From positions 1 through 49,477 of the forward strand of contig JALSGT010000118.1 of NCBI GenBank assembly GCA_026982555.1: a stretch of 49,477 bases of DNA, given 5' to 3'. Below are positions 36,751 to 45,841 of this stretch, piece by piece. Below the pieces are notes generated by a model. It did no database searches. It had not been told where the DNA came from and saw nothing but the letters and a program-made list of their open reading frames with translations. The stretch's first letter is position 1. Each line of letters starts with the position of its first letter. Source of the DNA: Chromatiales bacterium (GTDB taxonomy: Bacteria > Pseudomonadota > Gammaproteobacteria > SZUA-152). Both the position numbers and the translations under genes were made by a program.

Positions 36751-37506
36751 TTAACAAAAAGCACAGTTGCGCGCACGGTATGTTGCTTTGACATGCCCCT
36801 GCTCAGCGGCAGCTTTGTACCATTTTTGTGCTGTTTTTTTATTTTTCTTAACGCCTCGCCCCTTGTTATACAACTCACCCAGATTATATTGCGCATCGGC
36901 ATGACCTAGCTCAGCCGCTTTACTAAACCATTCTGCTGCCTGCTTGTAATCGCGATCAACACCCTTGCCTTTGAGAAAATTAAACCCCGTATCAAAGGCA
37001 GCCTGCGCATTCGAGGGGCGGTTACTTTCATCCTCGTTGGAAAATCCGGACAAAACCTGTTTGGCCATTTTATGGCCTTGGCCCGCAGCCAGATTAAGCC
37101 ATTTCAGAGCTGTTTCCTGATTTTCATCAAGCCCTGACTCACCGGTTTGATACAACGTCCCCAATAAATATTGAGAAGGCGCATAGCCTTTTTGAGCAGC
37201 CCTTCTAATGTATTCAACAGCAACCTCAGGGTCGGTCTCTGCCACATCATCACTCAAATAAATTTTACCCAGGCGATGCAAAGCCAGGTAATAATCCTGG
37301 TCTGCGGATTTTTTCAACCAAAATAATGCCAGTTTCTTATTTTCTTCAACCCCCTGGCCTTGCAGATACATCAACCCCAGCGTGTACTGGGCTCGCGGGG
37401 ATTCCTCATACTTGACCTCTTCGAAAACATCGTCGGTCAAATCATGATCTGCTATGACGAAAAACGGGAGTAATGCTACCAACACGCCCAATAATATCTT
37501 TTTCAT
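36751..37506 (-). CDS. Exported Sel1/TPR-repeat protein
   Basis: The frame is open to 37587, but the start is likely the ATG at 37506 (or 37509), giving about 251 residues with a signal peptide MKKILLGVLVALLPFFVIA. The mature part consists of Sel1-like repeats: AQYTLGLMYLQGQGV, APSQYLLGTLYQTGE, AFDTGFNFLKGKGVDRDYKQAAEWFSKAAE and AQYNLGELYNKGRGV, KKNKKTAQKWYKAAAEQGH. Such solenoids mediate protein contacts, often in the periplasm. The C-terminus NCAFC carries two cysteines that could form a disulfide. The partner is unknown. A terminator lies downstream at 36555-36590. Confidence 0.85.
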   Translation of the reverse strand: MKKILLGVLVALLPFFVIADHDLTDDVFEEVKYEESPRAQYTLGLMYLQGQGVEENKKLALFWLKKSADQDYYLALHRLGKIYLSDDVAETDPEVAVEYIRRAAQKGYAPSQYLLGTLYQTGESGLDENQETALKWLNLAAGQGHKMAKQVLSGFSNEDESNRPSNAQAAFDTGFNFLKGKGVDRDYKQAAEWFSKAAELGHADAQYNLGELYNKGRGVKKNKKTAQKWYKAAAEQGHVKATYRARNCAFC

Positions 37507-37776
37507 CATTAACTGAAACCCTGTCATGTAAAATCTCGTATGTTCAAGGGGTACTATTGCAGTACCTGACATACATAAAACAAGCACCGTCTGCTTTCGG
37601 TCCTACAAAAAAACATGCCCACATCAGGTTGTCGGAAAAAACAACTGAAACTTTAGGGCATACCCTTAATGACGCAAGGCAGTACTATCGGCCTGGTGGT
37701 CAAAATGACTGTACCTTTTAGCCATCAGACCTCTCTTTTACTTTAGTTGGTGCTCTCCGCCAACATGTTACCCTAA

Positions 37777-37832
37777 ATTCCGCCGTTGAACGGCCTGTAG
37801 AGTGCGTTGAATGTTGTGGCTGGCAAGGCGCG
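37777..37832 (-). repeat. Dispersed repeat R, minus-strand copy
   Basis: Read on the minus strand the segment runs GCCAGCCACAACATTCAACG, then CACTCTACAGGCCGTTCAAC, then GGCGGAATTTAGG. The plus-strand segment at 41212-41270 repeats it with a handful of changes, and 7735-7790 is a degenerate copy. The end of the repeat resembles the separate TCAACTGCGGAAT motifs at 7561, 8283 and 37972. Confidence 0.6.
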
Positions 37833-37966
37833 AGAAGAGTAATAGCCCGCTATTGCGATGATGCTCAAGGCAGCCAGGCGCAAAAGGCAACGTGCTATAC
37901 AGGTCGTAGCGACTCACCCAACAAACTATTATCAATATATGTAAATACATCCTCGAAGCAGTCAAC

Positions 37967-37989
37967 TGCGGAATCCAGGGTTACCAACA
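37967..37989 (+). repeat. Isolated TCAACTGCGGAAT motif
   Basis: The 13-base word TCAACTGCGGAAT (37972-37984) with flanks AGCA and CCAGGG recurs on the minus strand at 7561-7573 and inside the MITE-like element at 8283-8295, in each case with AG following two bases later. It probably marks one end of a mobile or decayed repeat. Confidence 0.45.
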
Positions 37990-38167
37990 AATCACATACC
38001 ACAAAAATCAGATAAAACAGCGCTTGTTTTTCACGCTGGTGAATATACGTTTCTACATGGTTTAAAACCTGCCACATTCACCACCAACATCAGTGACTGA
38101 TGATACTCGGGTTTGTTGAACAACAGGAAGACTTATTGCGCAAACCCCACCACGAAACATACCCAAA

Positions 38168-39433
38168 CTACTTAACCTTAAAAGGTTTATCCAACTTCTT
38201 TTTCACAGCAGCATTTTTCAATGTCACATACTGGGGCAAACCATTTTTGAAGGGCGGGTAATCCTCCCCTTGAATCAGGGGCTGCAAATAATGACGACAG
38301 CGCGGGGTAATATGGAAGCCGTCTTTGCTGATGTAGTTACGCGGCATCATCTTCTCTACGTTAGCCACCCGTGTCAACCTGGCTTCACTGATTTTCCACT
38401 TGTACGGCTTACTGGAAATACGTTTTATAGCCGGCATTACTGCATTTTTACCCTCCAGTGCCATTTCGACGGCGGCCTTGCCTACCGCATAAGCCTGCTC
38501 AACATCGGTTTTGGATGCAATGTGTCGTGCTGCACGTTGCAGATAGTCGGCAACAGCCCAGTGATATTTGTAACCATGCCTGGCCTGAATCATCTGCGCC
38601 ACCACCGGGGCAACTCCACCCAACTGGCTATGACCAAAAACATCACGCGCACCAGACTCAGCAAGGAAGGTACCATTTTTATAACGCACCCCTTCGGAAA
38701 CGACAATGGCACAGTAGCCACACTCATCGACCACCTGTTTTACCCGCGCCATGAATTTGCGTTCATTAAAAGCCACTTCCGGGAACAGAATGATCTGCGG
38801 TGCATCACCGATATTTTCTGCGGCAAGACCACCGGCGGCGGCAATCCAACCGGCATGACGCCCCATAACCTCCATCACAAATATTTTGGTTGAGGTTTTA
38901 GCCATGGAGGCCACATCAAAAGCGGCTTCACGAATGGAGACAGCCACATATTTGGCCACTGAACCAAAGCCGGGGCAGTTATCCGTGATGGGCAGATCAT
39001 TATCGACGGTCTTGGGTATATGAATCGCCTGAATGGGATAACCCAAAGATTTGGAGATTTGTGAGACCTTTAAACACGTATCCGCAGAGTCACCCCCCCC
39101 GTTGTAAAAAAAATAACCAATATTATGCGCAGCAAATACTTCAATCAGACGTTCATATTCAGCACGATTATCATCCAGGCTCTTAAGCTTGTATCGACAG
39201 GAGCCAAACGCACCGGATGGTGTGTGGCGAAGTGCGGCAATAGCACGCGCGGAGTCCTTGCTGGTATCGATCAGGTCTTCAGTCAAGGCACCAATGATGC
39301 CATTGCGGCCAGCATAAACCTTACCGATTTTGTCTTTATGCGTACGTGCGGTTTCAATCACAGCACACGCGCTTGCATTAATTACGGCTGTCACACCACC
39401 TGATTGCGCATAAAAGGCATTTTTCTTTGTCAT
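38168..39433 (-). CDS. pfp: Pyrophosphate-dependent 6-phosphofructokinase
   Basis: PFP interconverts fructose 6-phosphate and fructose 1,6-bisphosphate using pyrophosphate instead of ATP, and works in both directions. The frame is open to 39526, but the ATG at 39433 follows GGGAG and begins MTKKNAFYAQSGG, giving 421 residues. The motif PKTVDNDLP, with the lysine typical of pyrophosphate users, and GGGDS in the phosphoryl-donor loop (D in the second key position) favour pyrophosphate over ATP. The substrate motif MEVMGRHAGWIAA is intact. It is divergent from adk across 454 bases and lies near ppa. Confidence 0.9.
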   Translation of the reverse strand: MTKKNAFYAQSGGVTAVINASACAVIETARTHKDKIGKVYAGRNGIIGALTEDLIDTSKDSARAIAALRHTPSGAFGSCRYKLKSLDDNRAEYERLIEVFAAHNIGYFFYNGGGDSADTCLKVSQISKSLGYPIQAIHIPKTVDNDLPITDNCPGFGSVAKYVAVSIREAAFDVASMAKTSTKIFVMEVMGRHAGWIAAAGGLAAENIGDAPQIILFPEVAFNERKFMARVKQVVDECGYCAIVVSEGVRYKNGTFLAESGARDVFGHSQLGGVAPVVAQMIQARHGYKYHWAVADYLQRAARHIASKTDVEQAYAVGKAAVEMALEGKNAVMPAIKRISSKPYKWKISEARLTRVANVEKMMPRNYISKDGFHITPRCRHYLQPLIQGEDYPPFKNGLPQYVTLKNAAVKKKLDKPFKVK

Positions 39434-39887
39434 GTCATTTATCTCCCAAAGTGCATTAACCCTCTCACCAACACGTACAATAACGACCCGGATATTGTCA
39501 TGAAGCAAATCCAGCATACCCGCCACATTTGTTTTCAGACTACAAATACAGTATCAAAATCATCATCTCTCATTTTCATATACTGCGCACAGCACACCGG
39601 TGAAGACTCACCATCTTTGCTTACCTTGAAAAATACACCGATAACATGCCCCATTAACAGTAAAATTCATTGCACAAACTATTGACTTACCCAATAGCTT
39701 AAGAGTAGGTTTAGCGCGAACATGAATGAATGTACTATTGCTGTTCGTATTCTGTCGCATTTTGATAACCAGCAGCAAAAGATGGTTTGCTGTCATTTTG
39801 CTTAACATGCCGTCTGTACATAAACGTGCATTGAAGTAACTATTAACGAACACAGCCAGCTTAATACAATGAAGGGAGGCTGCCGAG
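39434..39887. other. Divergent intergenic region pfp / adk
   Basis: No gene is apparent. Promoters for pfp (minus) and adk (plus) must be here, but I could not place either firmly. The strong Shine-Dalgarno of adk (AAGGGAGG, 39872-39879) lies at its right end. The region is locally AT-rich. Confidence 0.5.
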
Positions 39888-41039
39888 TTGAGGATCGTAC
39901 TGATCGGCGCACCTGGGTCCGGCAAGGGCACACAAGCAAAAAAATTAGTTGCCAAATACGGGATTCCGCAGATTTCCACGGGCGATCTGTTACGTGCCGC
40001 CGTCGCTGCACAAACACCGCTTGGATTACAGGCCAAAGCCGCAATGGATGCAGGCCAGCTGGTATCTGATCCAATTGTACTGGGCATGATGGAAGAGCGA
40101 TTAAACGATAAAGATACACGAAAAGGCTTCATTCTTGACGGGTTCCCACGAAACTTACCTCAGGCAGCGGCGCTCGATACCATTTTGAATCGCATGGGTC
40201 GTCCGTTACAATCCGCCATCCTGATTAACGTGGACTTTGACCTGTTGATACAGCGCATCACAGGACGACGCACCTGTAGATCCTGCGGACAGATGTACAA
40301 CATTTATACATCTCCGCCCAAAATGGACGGTCACTGTGATTTATGCGGTGGCGCACTGCACCATCGTGCAGACGATAATGAAGATACCATCAGCAACCGT
40401 TTGCGTGTATTTGAAACACAAACCGAGCCCATGGTCAGGCATTATCAAATACAGGGAAAATTGACGGTCATAGATGGCAGCGATGATATCAATAAAATCT
40501 TCATCCGTTTATGTAAAGCAATAGAGCAATCAACATTAAGCAACCTGGAAATAGCAAGACCTAAAAAAACACTCAGAGACCCACCTCCAAAGGTGGAAAC
40601 TTTTGAAAAAACAACTAAATTAGAGCAAAAAGCTAAAGAACTTTTGGACATAACCGAAACAAACCCAGAAGTACCACCATTACAATCAAACAGCGGTGCC
40701 ATTAAGGAGGCAACAACCATGGCGGTGAAAAAGAAAGCTCGCAAGAGTGCGGCCAAAAAGAAGGTCGTTAAAAAGAAAACCACGGCTAAGAAGAAGGCCG
40801 TGAGAAAAAAATCAGCTAAGAAAAAGGCCGTGAAGAAAAAGTCGGCCAAGAAAAAGGCGGTAAAGAAAAAAGTCGTCAAAAAGAAGGGTAGAAAGAAAAA
40901 ATCAGTCAAGAAAAAGGCGGTAAAGAAGAAAGCAGCAAAGAAAAAAGTAACCCGGAAAAAGAAAACGACCAAAAAAAAGGCCGCTAAGAAAAAAACAGCC
41001 AAAAAGAAGGCCAGGAAGAAAAAAGCAAAGGCCAAATGA
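39888..41039 (+). CDS. adk: Adenylate kinase with histone-H1-like C-terminal extension
   Basis: Adk interconverts AMP plus ATP with two ADP. The start is a TTG at 39888, eight bases after AAGGGAGG; no in-frame ATG fits. Residues 1 to about 215 form a complete enzyme: P-loop GAPGSGKGT (7-15), STGDLLR, GFILDGFPRN and a LID with four cysteines (C130, C133, C150, C153), the zinc type found in many Gram-positive enzymes but not in E. coli. The frame then continues through a linker of about 60 residues into a tail of XXKKK pentads (about 278-383), making 383 residues against a usual 215. A Shine-Dalgarno and ATG lie at the tail start, so the tail may also be made alone. A terminator follows at 41118. 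Confidence 0.93.
   Translation: MRIVLIGAPGSGKGTQAKKLVAKYGIPQISTGDLLRAAVAAQTPLGLQAKAAMDAGQLVSDPIVLGMMEERLNDKDTRKGFILDGFPRNLPQAAALDTILNRMGRPLQSAILINVDFDLLIQRITGRRTCRSCGQMYNIYTSPPKMDGHCDLCGGALHHRADDNEDTISNRLRVFETQTEPMVRHYQIQGKLTVIDGSDDINKIFIRLCKAIEQSTLSNLEIARPKKTLRDPPPKVETFEKTTKLEQKAKELLDITETNPEVPPLQSNSGAIKEATTMAVKKKARKSAAKKKVVKKKTTAKKKAVRKKSAKKKAVKKKSAKKKAVKKKVVKKKGRKKKSVKKKAVKKKAAKKKVTRKKKTTKKKAAKKKTAKKKARKKKAKAK
40704..40721 (+). promoter_or_regulatory. Internal ribosome binding site within adk
   Basis: AAGGAGG (40704-40710), a perfect anti-16S match, lies eight bases before an ATG at 40719-40721. That ATG is in frame with adk (codon 278) and exactly precedes the Lys-rich tail. A site this good at the domain boundary is unlikely by chance and suggests independent initiation. 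Confidence 0.65.
40719..41039 (+). CDS. Histone-H1-like Lys-rich protein nested in adk
   Basis: Starting at the internal ATG this gives 106 residues, of which I count 59 lysines and 5 arginines, arranged as about 17 units of two small residues plus KKK (AVKKK, SAKKK, TTKKK, AAKKK). Such composition is typical of bacterial H1-like proteins (Hc1/Hc2, BpH1, AlgP tails), which bind DNA without sequence preference and compact the nucleoid. It shares frame and stop with adk, so it is either a nested gene, the remains of a separate gene now fused to adk, or both. There is no other domain. The reverse strand reads as a Phe-rich frame, which is an artefact of AAG/AAA codons. Confidence 0.55.
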   Translation: MAVKKKARKSAAKKKVVKKKTTAKKKAVRKKSAKKKAVKKKSAKKKAVKKKVVKKKGRKKKSVKKKAVKKKAAKKKVTRKKKTTKKKAAKKKTAKKKARKKKAKAK

Positions 41040-41068
41040 GCGCCGTTAGTCGGCTGATGGTCATTTAG

Positions 41069-42319
<1,251 letters not shown>

Positions 42320-42430
42320 ACCTGAATTAATCAGTGAAACACGCTCAACAATAACGTGCGGTGCATTTTGCCGGGCGACCCTGTTGCATATTTGGACCTC
42401 AACACAACCTACCGGACTATAAAAATTTAA

Positions 42431-42517
42431 CGCAAAAGCGCGAGAATGCAGAGAATGCAGAGAATGCAGAGAATGCAAAAGTACAGTGTATCCTTTGCAC
42501 TCTCCGCGCCGGGTTTT
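42431..42517. repeat. GCAAAG-type repeat copy B with 9-bp tandem units
   Basis: Four exact tandem copies of GAGAATGCA (42442-42477) are flanked by CGCAAAAGCGC on the left and by a reverse-oriented segment TCCTTTGCACTCTCCGCG on the right, forming an imperfect hairpin like those at 1535-1610 and 47801-47857. It lies between the convergent hemB and helicase genes and could serve as a shared terminator-like structure. The exact tandem units suggest recent slippage. Confidence 0.65.
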
Positions 42518-42532
42518 CATTAAATGGAAAAC

Positions 42533-44386
42533 TTAGTCTTTTGTGACACTTTTTTTCCGGGTGCTTTTTTTGGTTTTATCTTTGTTTTTTGGTTTGGCTT
42601 TTAGCTTGCTGCGCTTTTCTGATTTTTTATCCGCTGCCACAGGTTTGCCGTCTGCGCCTACCCGGGAAATTTTTAATGCCTGCCCTGCCACCCGGGTTTT
42701 AATCAAATCCTGAAAGACTTCTTTGGGCATACCTTCGGGCAGGTCCACATAGCTAAAGTCGTCATGGATTTTGATGTGGCCGATATGTTTGCCATCAAGC
42801 CCGGCTTCATTGGCAATGGCTCCAACGATATTGCCCGGTTGCACGTCATGGCTGTGACCAACTTCAATACGGAAACGTTCCAGGCCTTCAGCAGGGGGCA
42901 TTTCTTTTTTCGGTGTACGCTCTTTACGCGGGCGAATTTTAGCTTCACCACCGTCCCTATTGTTATCGCGTTTACCATCACGTTTGTTGCCGCGTTTGTC
43001 TCCACGCTTATTGAATGCAGGACGGTCATCCTTGTCCCAGCTGTCGCGGGACTGACGTTGCGGTTTGTTTTGCAGCAATAAGGGTGTGTCACCTTGCAGC
43101 AAATGCGCCAGTGCGGCGGCAATTTCCAGTGCGGGCACGTTGTGCTCTTGCTGATATTGTTCGATGAGCTGATAAAAAATGCCCATTTCTTCCGTCGCCA
43201 GAGTATCGGTAATACGTTGTTTGAATTTGTCGATACGTTTGTCATTGATGATTTCTGTGGATGGCAATTCCATACGTTCGATTTTTTTCCGGGTGGCCTG
43301 CTCAATGGAATACAACAGGCGTTTTTCACGCGGGGCAACAAACAGAATGGCATCTCCCTGACGACCGGCACGACCGGTACGACCAATGCGATGCACATAA
43401 GCTTCGGTGTCGTAGGGGATATCGTAATTGACAACGTGGCTGATACGCTCCACGTCCAGCCCGCGGGCAGCAACATCGGTGGCAACAAGAATATCCAGTT
43501 TACCTTTTTTCAGATTATTAATACTGCGTTCACGCAGGTTTTGCTGAATATCACCATTGATAGCGGCAGCGGCATAACCACGGGCAGACAGTTTTTCAGC
43601 CAGTTCCACGGTGGCCGTTTTGGTGCGCACAAAGACTATCATTGCATCGAAGGGTTCGGCTTCGCAGATTCGCGTCAATGCATCGAGTTTGTGCATACCG
43701 CTCACCGGCCAAAAGCGCTGCCGAATAGTGTCAACCGTTGCCGCCTTGGCTTTGATGGTAATTTGTGCCGGGTTACGCAAATGGCGCGTAGCAATGCGCC
43801 GGATTTGCGTTGGCATGGTGGCGGAGAACAAAGCAATTTGTCGCTCTTCCGGCGTCTGTTCCAGTATCCATTCCACGTCATCAACAAAACCCATGCGCAG
43901 CATTTCGTCGGCTTCGTCCAGCACCATGGCGCTGAGCTGGTCCAGTTTGAGCGTGCCGCGACGCATGTGATCCATCACCCGGCCCGGCGTGCCAACCACC
44001 ACATGTACGCCACGTTGCAGGGCACGAATCTGGCCACGGTAATCCTGACCACCATAAACCGGTAAGACGTGAAAACCTTTCAGGTGCTTGGCATATTTCT
44101 GAAAAGCTTCAGCCACCTGAATAGCCAGTTCGCGCGTCGGTGCCAGCACCAGCACCTGCGGATTTTTTTGTTTAAGATCAAGGTTAGAGAGCAGAGGTAA
44201 AGCAAACGCAGCCGTTTTACCAGTGCCGGTTTGTGCCTGACCCAGTACATCCCTGCCCTCCAGCAACAAGGGAATGGTTTCTGCCTGAATGGGCGAGGGA
44301 CTTTCGTAGCCCACTTCGTCCAAAGCCTTAAGAATGGGTTTGCTCAGCGCCAGTTGATCGAACGCGGTTACCGTGTCGGTAGTCAT
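42533..44386 (-). CDS. deaD: DEAD-box RNA helicase, DeaD/CsdA type
   Basis: This ATP-dependent RNA helicase acts in ribosome assembly and mRNA decay, often in cold. The frame is open to 44440; I prefer the ATG at 44386 (617 residues), where MTTDTVTAFDQLALS begins the Q-motif region. Motifs in order: AQTGTGKTAA, PTRELA, DEADEMLRMGF, SATMP, ATDVAARGLD and HRIGRTGRAGR. After a helical region and a basic Arg/Asp/Gly-rich linker comes a DbpA-like RNA-binding domain (RFRIEVGHSHDVQPGNIVGA, FSYVDLP). A Lys-rich tail ends the protein. The gene is convergent with hemB. Confidence 0.93.
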   Translation of the reverse strand: MTTDTVTAFDQLALSKPILKALDEVGYESPSPIQAETIPLLLEGRDVLGQAQTGTGKTAAFALPLLSNLDLKQKNPQVLVLAPTRELAIQVAEAFQKYAKHLKGFHVLPVYGGQDYRGQIRALQRGVHVVVGTPGRVMDHMRRGTLKLDQLSAMVLDEADEMLRMGFVDDVEWILEQTPEERQIALFSATMPTQIRRIATRHLRNPAQITIKAKAATVDTIRQRFWPVSGMHKLDALTRICEAEPFDAMIVFVRTKTATVELAEKLSARGYAAAAINGDIQQNLRERSINNLKKGKLDILVATDVAARGLDVERISHVVNYDIPYDTEAYVHRIGRTGRAGRQGDAILFVAPREKRLLYSIEQATRKKIERMELPSTEIINDKRIDKFKQRITDTLATEEMGIFYQLIEQYQQEHNVPALEIAAALAHLLQGDTPLLLQNKPQRQSRDSWDKDDRPAFNKRGDKRGNKRDGKRDNNRDGGEAKIRPRKERTPKKEMPPAEGLERFRIEVGHSHDVQPGNIVGAIANEAGLDGKHIGHIKIHDDFSYVDLPEGMPKEVFQDLIKTRVAGQALKISRVGADGKPVAADKKSEKRSKLKAKPKNKDKTKKSTRKKSVTKD

Positions 44387-44599
44387 ATGTTTTGCCTGTA
44401 CTTGGATGATTGAACGCGAGGAAAGCTCGCTTTTCATCAAAAAAGTAAGAGCCGGAATTCGCGGGAAAGCCTGTCGCCTCTACCCACAGATACGACTGGG
44501 CGGAACCGGAAAGGGCGCGTAGTGTACAGGCTTACGCTTCGTCGCGCACACTTTTTGTGCATAAATCATGCGCTGGCAGTAAATCAGAGGGGAAATAAC

Positions 44600-45487
44600 T
44601 CAGTCTGCGCTGACTTGTGCATCACGATGTTTATCAACTTCGATCTGGCGCGCATAAGCAGCCTCTTCGCGACGCAACTGTTCTCTGACATCGGCCTCAC
44701 TTTGCAGTAAAAAAACAATGGGTGCGCGCTGGAAGATCAGTCGCTCATCCATGCGCAAACGCATAATACGCAAGCCGTTTTTATCAGCCATAGTTTTAAC
44801 GCGGGAAATGTTATCAATGTAGCCAATCTGGTAATAAATCCTCCCGTTGGGCTTAAGGTGCTGCCGGACTTGCGCAAAAAAACGTTCGTGTATTTCCCAC
44901 CAGAATTGCGTGTACGGGTTGGAGGGATAGTCAATGTTAAACAGAATGACATCAAAGCGCTCACTGGCTTTGATGGGGGCAAACAGATCGCCAGGCGGAC
45001 GTACATCAATTTTGTCTTGCAAGCCGAAGCGCTGGACATTGACCCTGGCGGTTTCCACTGCCTTGGCAGAGATATCGGTAGCGACGATATGATCACTGAT
45101 TTCAGCCGCAAAAATCGACTGCACACCGGAACCAGTGCCTATGTCGAGCACACTTTCGCCCGGTTTGATTTCCCAGTGCGATAAAAGATATACGCTCTGT
45201 ATGGAGGGACGGGGCACACCTTCAGGTACCAGAAAAGCATGGTCATTGACCATCAGCGTACCGTATTCGGGGTTTTCCGGCGTCGGTTCAAAATACGTCA
45301 GCGCATAGGGGGTTTCGGTGGGCGGTGCCTTGAGCCCGCTTTTGACCTTTGAGGTACCTGCTTGCTGTTCAGGCTGTTGTATAGATGGCTGATTTTTTTG
45401 CGGCGGAGGCTCACAGCCATTGATCAACAGTGCGATAACCACTGAGCCGGGCAACAGCACTTTACGAAAGGTAGTATCAAAAAACAT
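44600..45487 (-). CDS. SAM-methyltransferase domain behind a lipoprotein-like signal
   Basis: The 295-residue protein has a hydrophobic N-terminal stretch ending LLINGC (Cys25), like a lipoprotein signal, then a Pro/Gln-rich linker to about residue 60. The rest is a class I methyltransferase: motif I VLDIGTGSGVQSIFAA, ATDISAKAVETARVNVQRFG, and ILFNIDYP where N6-methyltransferases such as PrmC have NPPY. The last 50 residues are a charged helix. A methyltransferase outside the cytoplasm would lack SAM, so either the signal is a membrane anchor with the domain inside, or the enzyme has changed role. I do not know the target. It is followed downstream by deaD and preceded by yggX. Confidence 0.75.
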   Translation of the reverse strand: MFFDTTFRKVLLPGSVVIALLINGCEPPPQKNQPSIQQPEQQAGTSKVKSGLKAPPTETPYALTYFEPTPENPEYGTLMVNDHAFLVPEGVPRPSIQSVYLLSHWEIKPGESVLDIGTGSGVQSIFAAEISDHIVATDISAKAVETARVNVQRFGLQDKIDVRPPGDLFAPIKASERFDVILFNIDYPSNPYTQFWWEIHERFFAQVRQHLKPNGRIYYQIGYIDNISRVKTMADKNGLRIMRLRMDERLIFQRAPIVFLLQSEADVREQLRREEAAYARQIEVDKHRDAQVSAD

Positions 45488-45514
45488 CGTAAACTCCTTA
45501 CCGGGTTCGACATA

Positions 45515-45541
45515 AAAAACGCGCTGAACCGCGCGCTTTTT
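45515..45541 (-). terminator. Intrinsic terminator after yggX
   Basis: On the minus strand GCGCG (with an extra C) pairs with GCGCG across the loop GGTTCA, followed by TTTTTT (complement of 45514-45519); a T-run also flanks the other side, so it may work in both directions. It begins 16 bases beyond the yggX stop and precedes the methyltransferase gene. Confidence 0.6.
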
Positions 45542-45556
45542 AACACCAGAAAACGT

Positions 45557-45841
45557 TTATTTTTTCGCGCCTGGCGGCTGAAATCCGTCCGGCAGACTGC
45601 CCATTTCACCCTCGTTAAAGAAAAAACCTTGCATATGCTTTTCGATAATTTCGACACTGGCCGGGTCTGCGGTGGACAAACCATTTTCATTGATGATCAA
45701 GGTCAGGCGCTCCAACCACTGAGTCCAGCCCTCTTTCGAGACATTTTCAAAAATGCGTTGCCCCAGCTCACCGGGGTGCGGCACGGTATCAAGTCCTTCA
45801 CTCTGCTGATTTGTGACCACACACTGCACCATTCTTGCCAT
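45557..45841 (-). CDS. yggX: Fe(II)-trafficking / oxidative damage protection protein
   Basis: YggX is a small cytoplasmic protein thought to protect iron-sulfur clusters and handle iron. The frame is open to 45889, but the ATG at 45841 after GAGGGGAAC gives the usual length (94 residues). The start ARMVQCVV carries the conserved Cys, followed by PHPGELGQRIFENVSKEGWTQW and the C-terminal FNEGEMGSLPDGFQPPGAKK-like ending. mutY, a frequent neighbour, is not here. Confidence 0.94.
   Translation of the reverse strand: MARMVQCVVTNQQSEGLDTVPHPGELGQRIFENVSKEGWTQWLERLTLIINENGLSTADPASVEIIEKHMQGFFFNEGEMGSLPDGFQPPGAKK

Larger units (their letters stand above)
37510..38167. other. Repeat-containing non-coding stretch between Sel1 gene and pfp
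   Basis: I see no gene in this 650-base gap. It contains a minus-strand copy of dispersed repeat R (37777-37832) and a TCAACTGCGGAAT motif (37972-37984). Minus-strand short frames through it, such as 37768-37965, have no recognisable product, although the C-terminal text IQRTLQAVQ, shared with the copy near 41240, could be the tail of a lost transposase. The Sel1 gene promoter should lie near 37520-37600. Confidence 0.45.

Noticed and set aside
39843-39870. TTAACG-16-TACAAT considered as the adk promoter
   Set aside because: Transcription would start near 39877, inside the strong Shine-Dalgarno at 39872-39879, leaving too short a leader.
42442-42477. Tandem repeats considered as a small CRISPR array
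   Set aside because: The units are 9 bp with no spacers, and no cas genes are present.
43094-44065. A 323-codon plus-strand frame opposite the DEAD-box helicase
   Set aside because: The minus strand carries all helicase motifs in order; the opposite frame has no recognisable domain or ribosome binding site.
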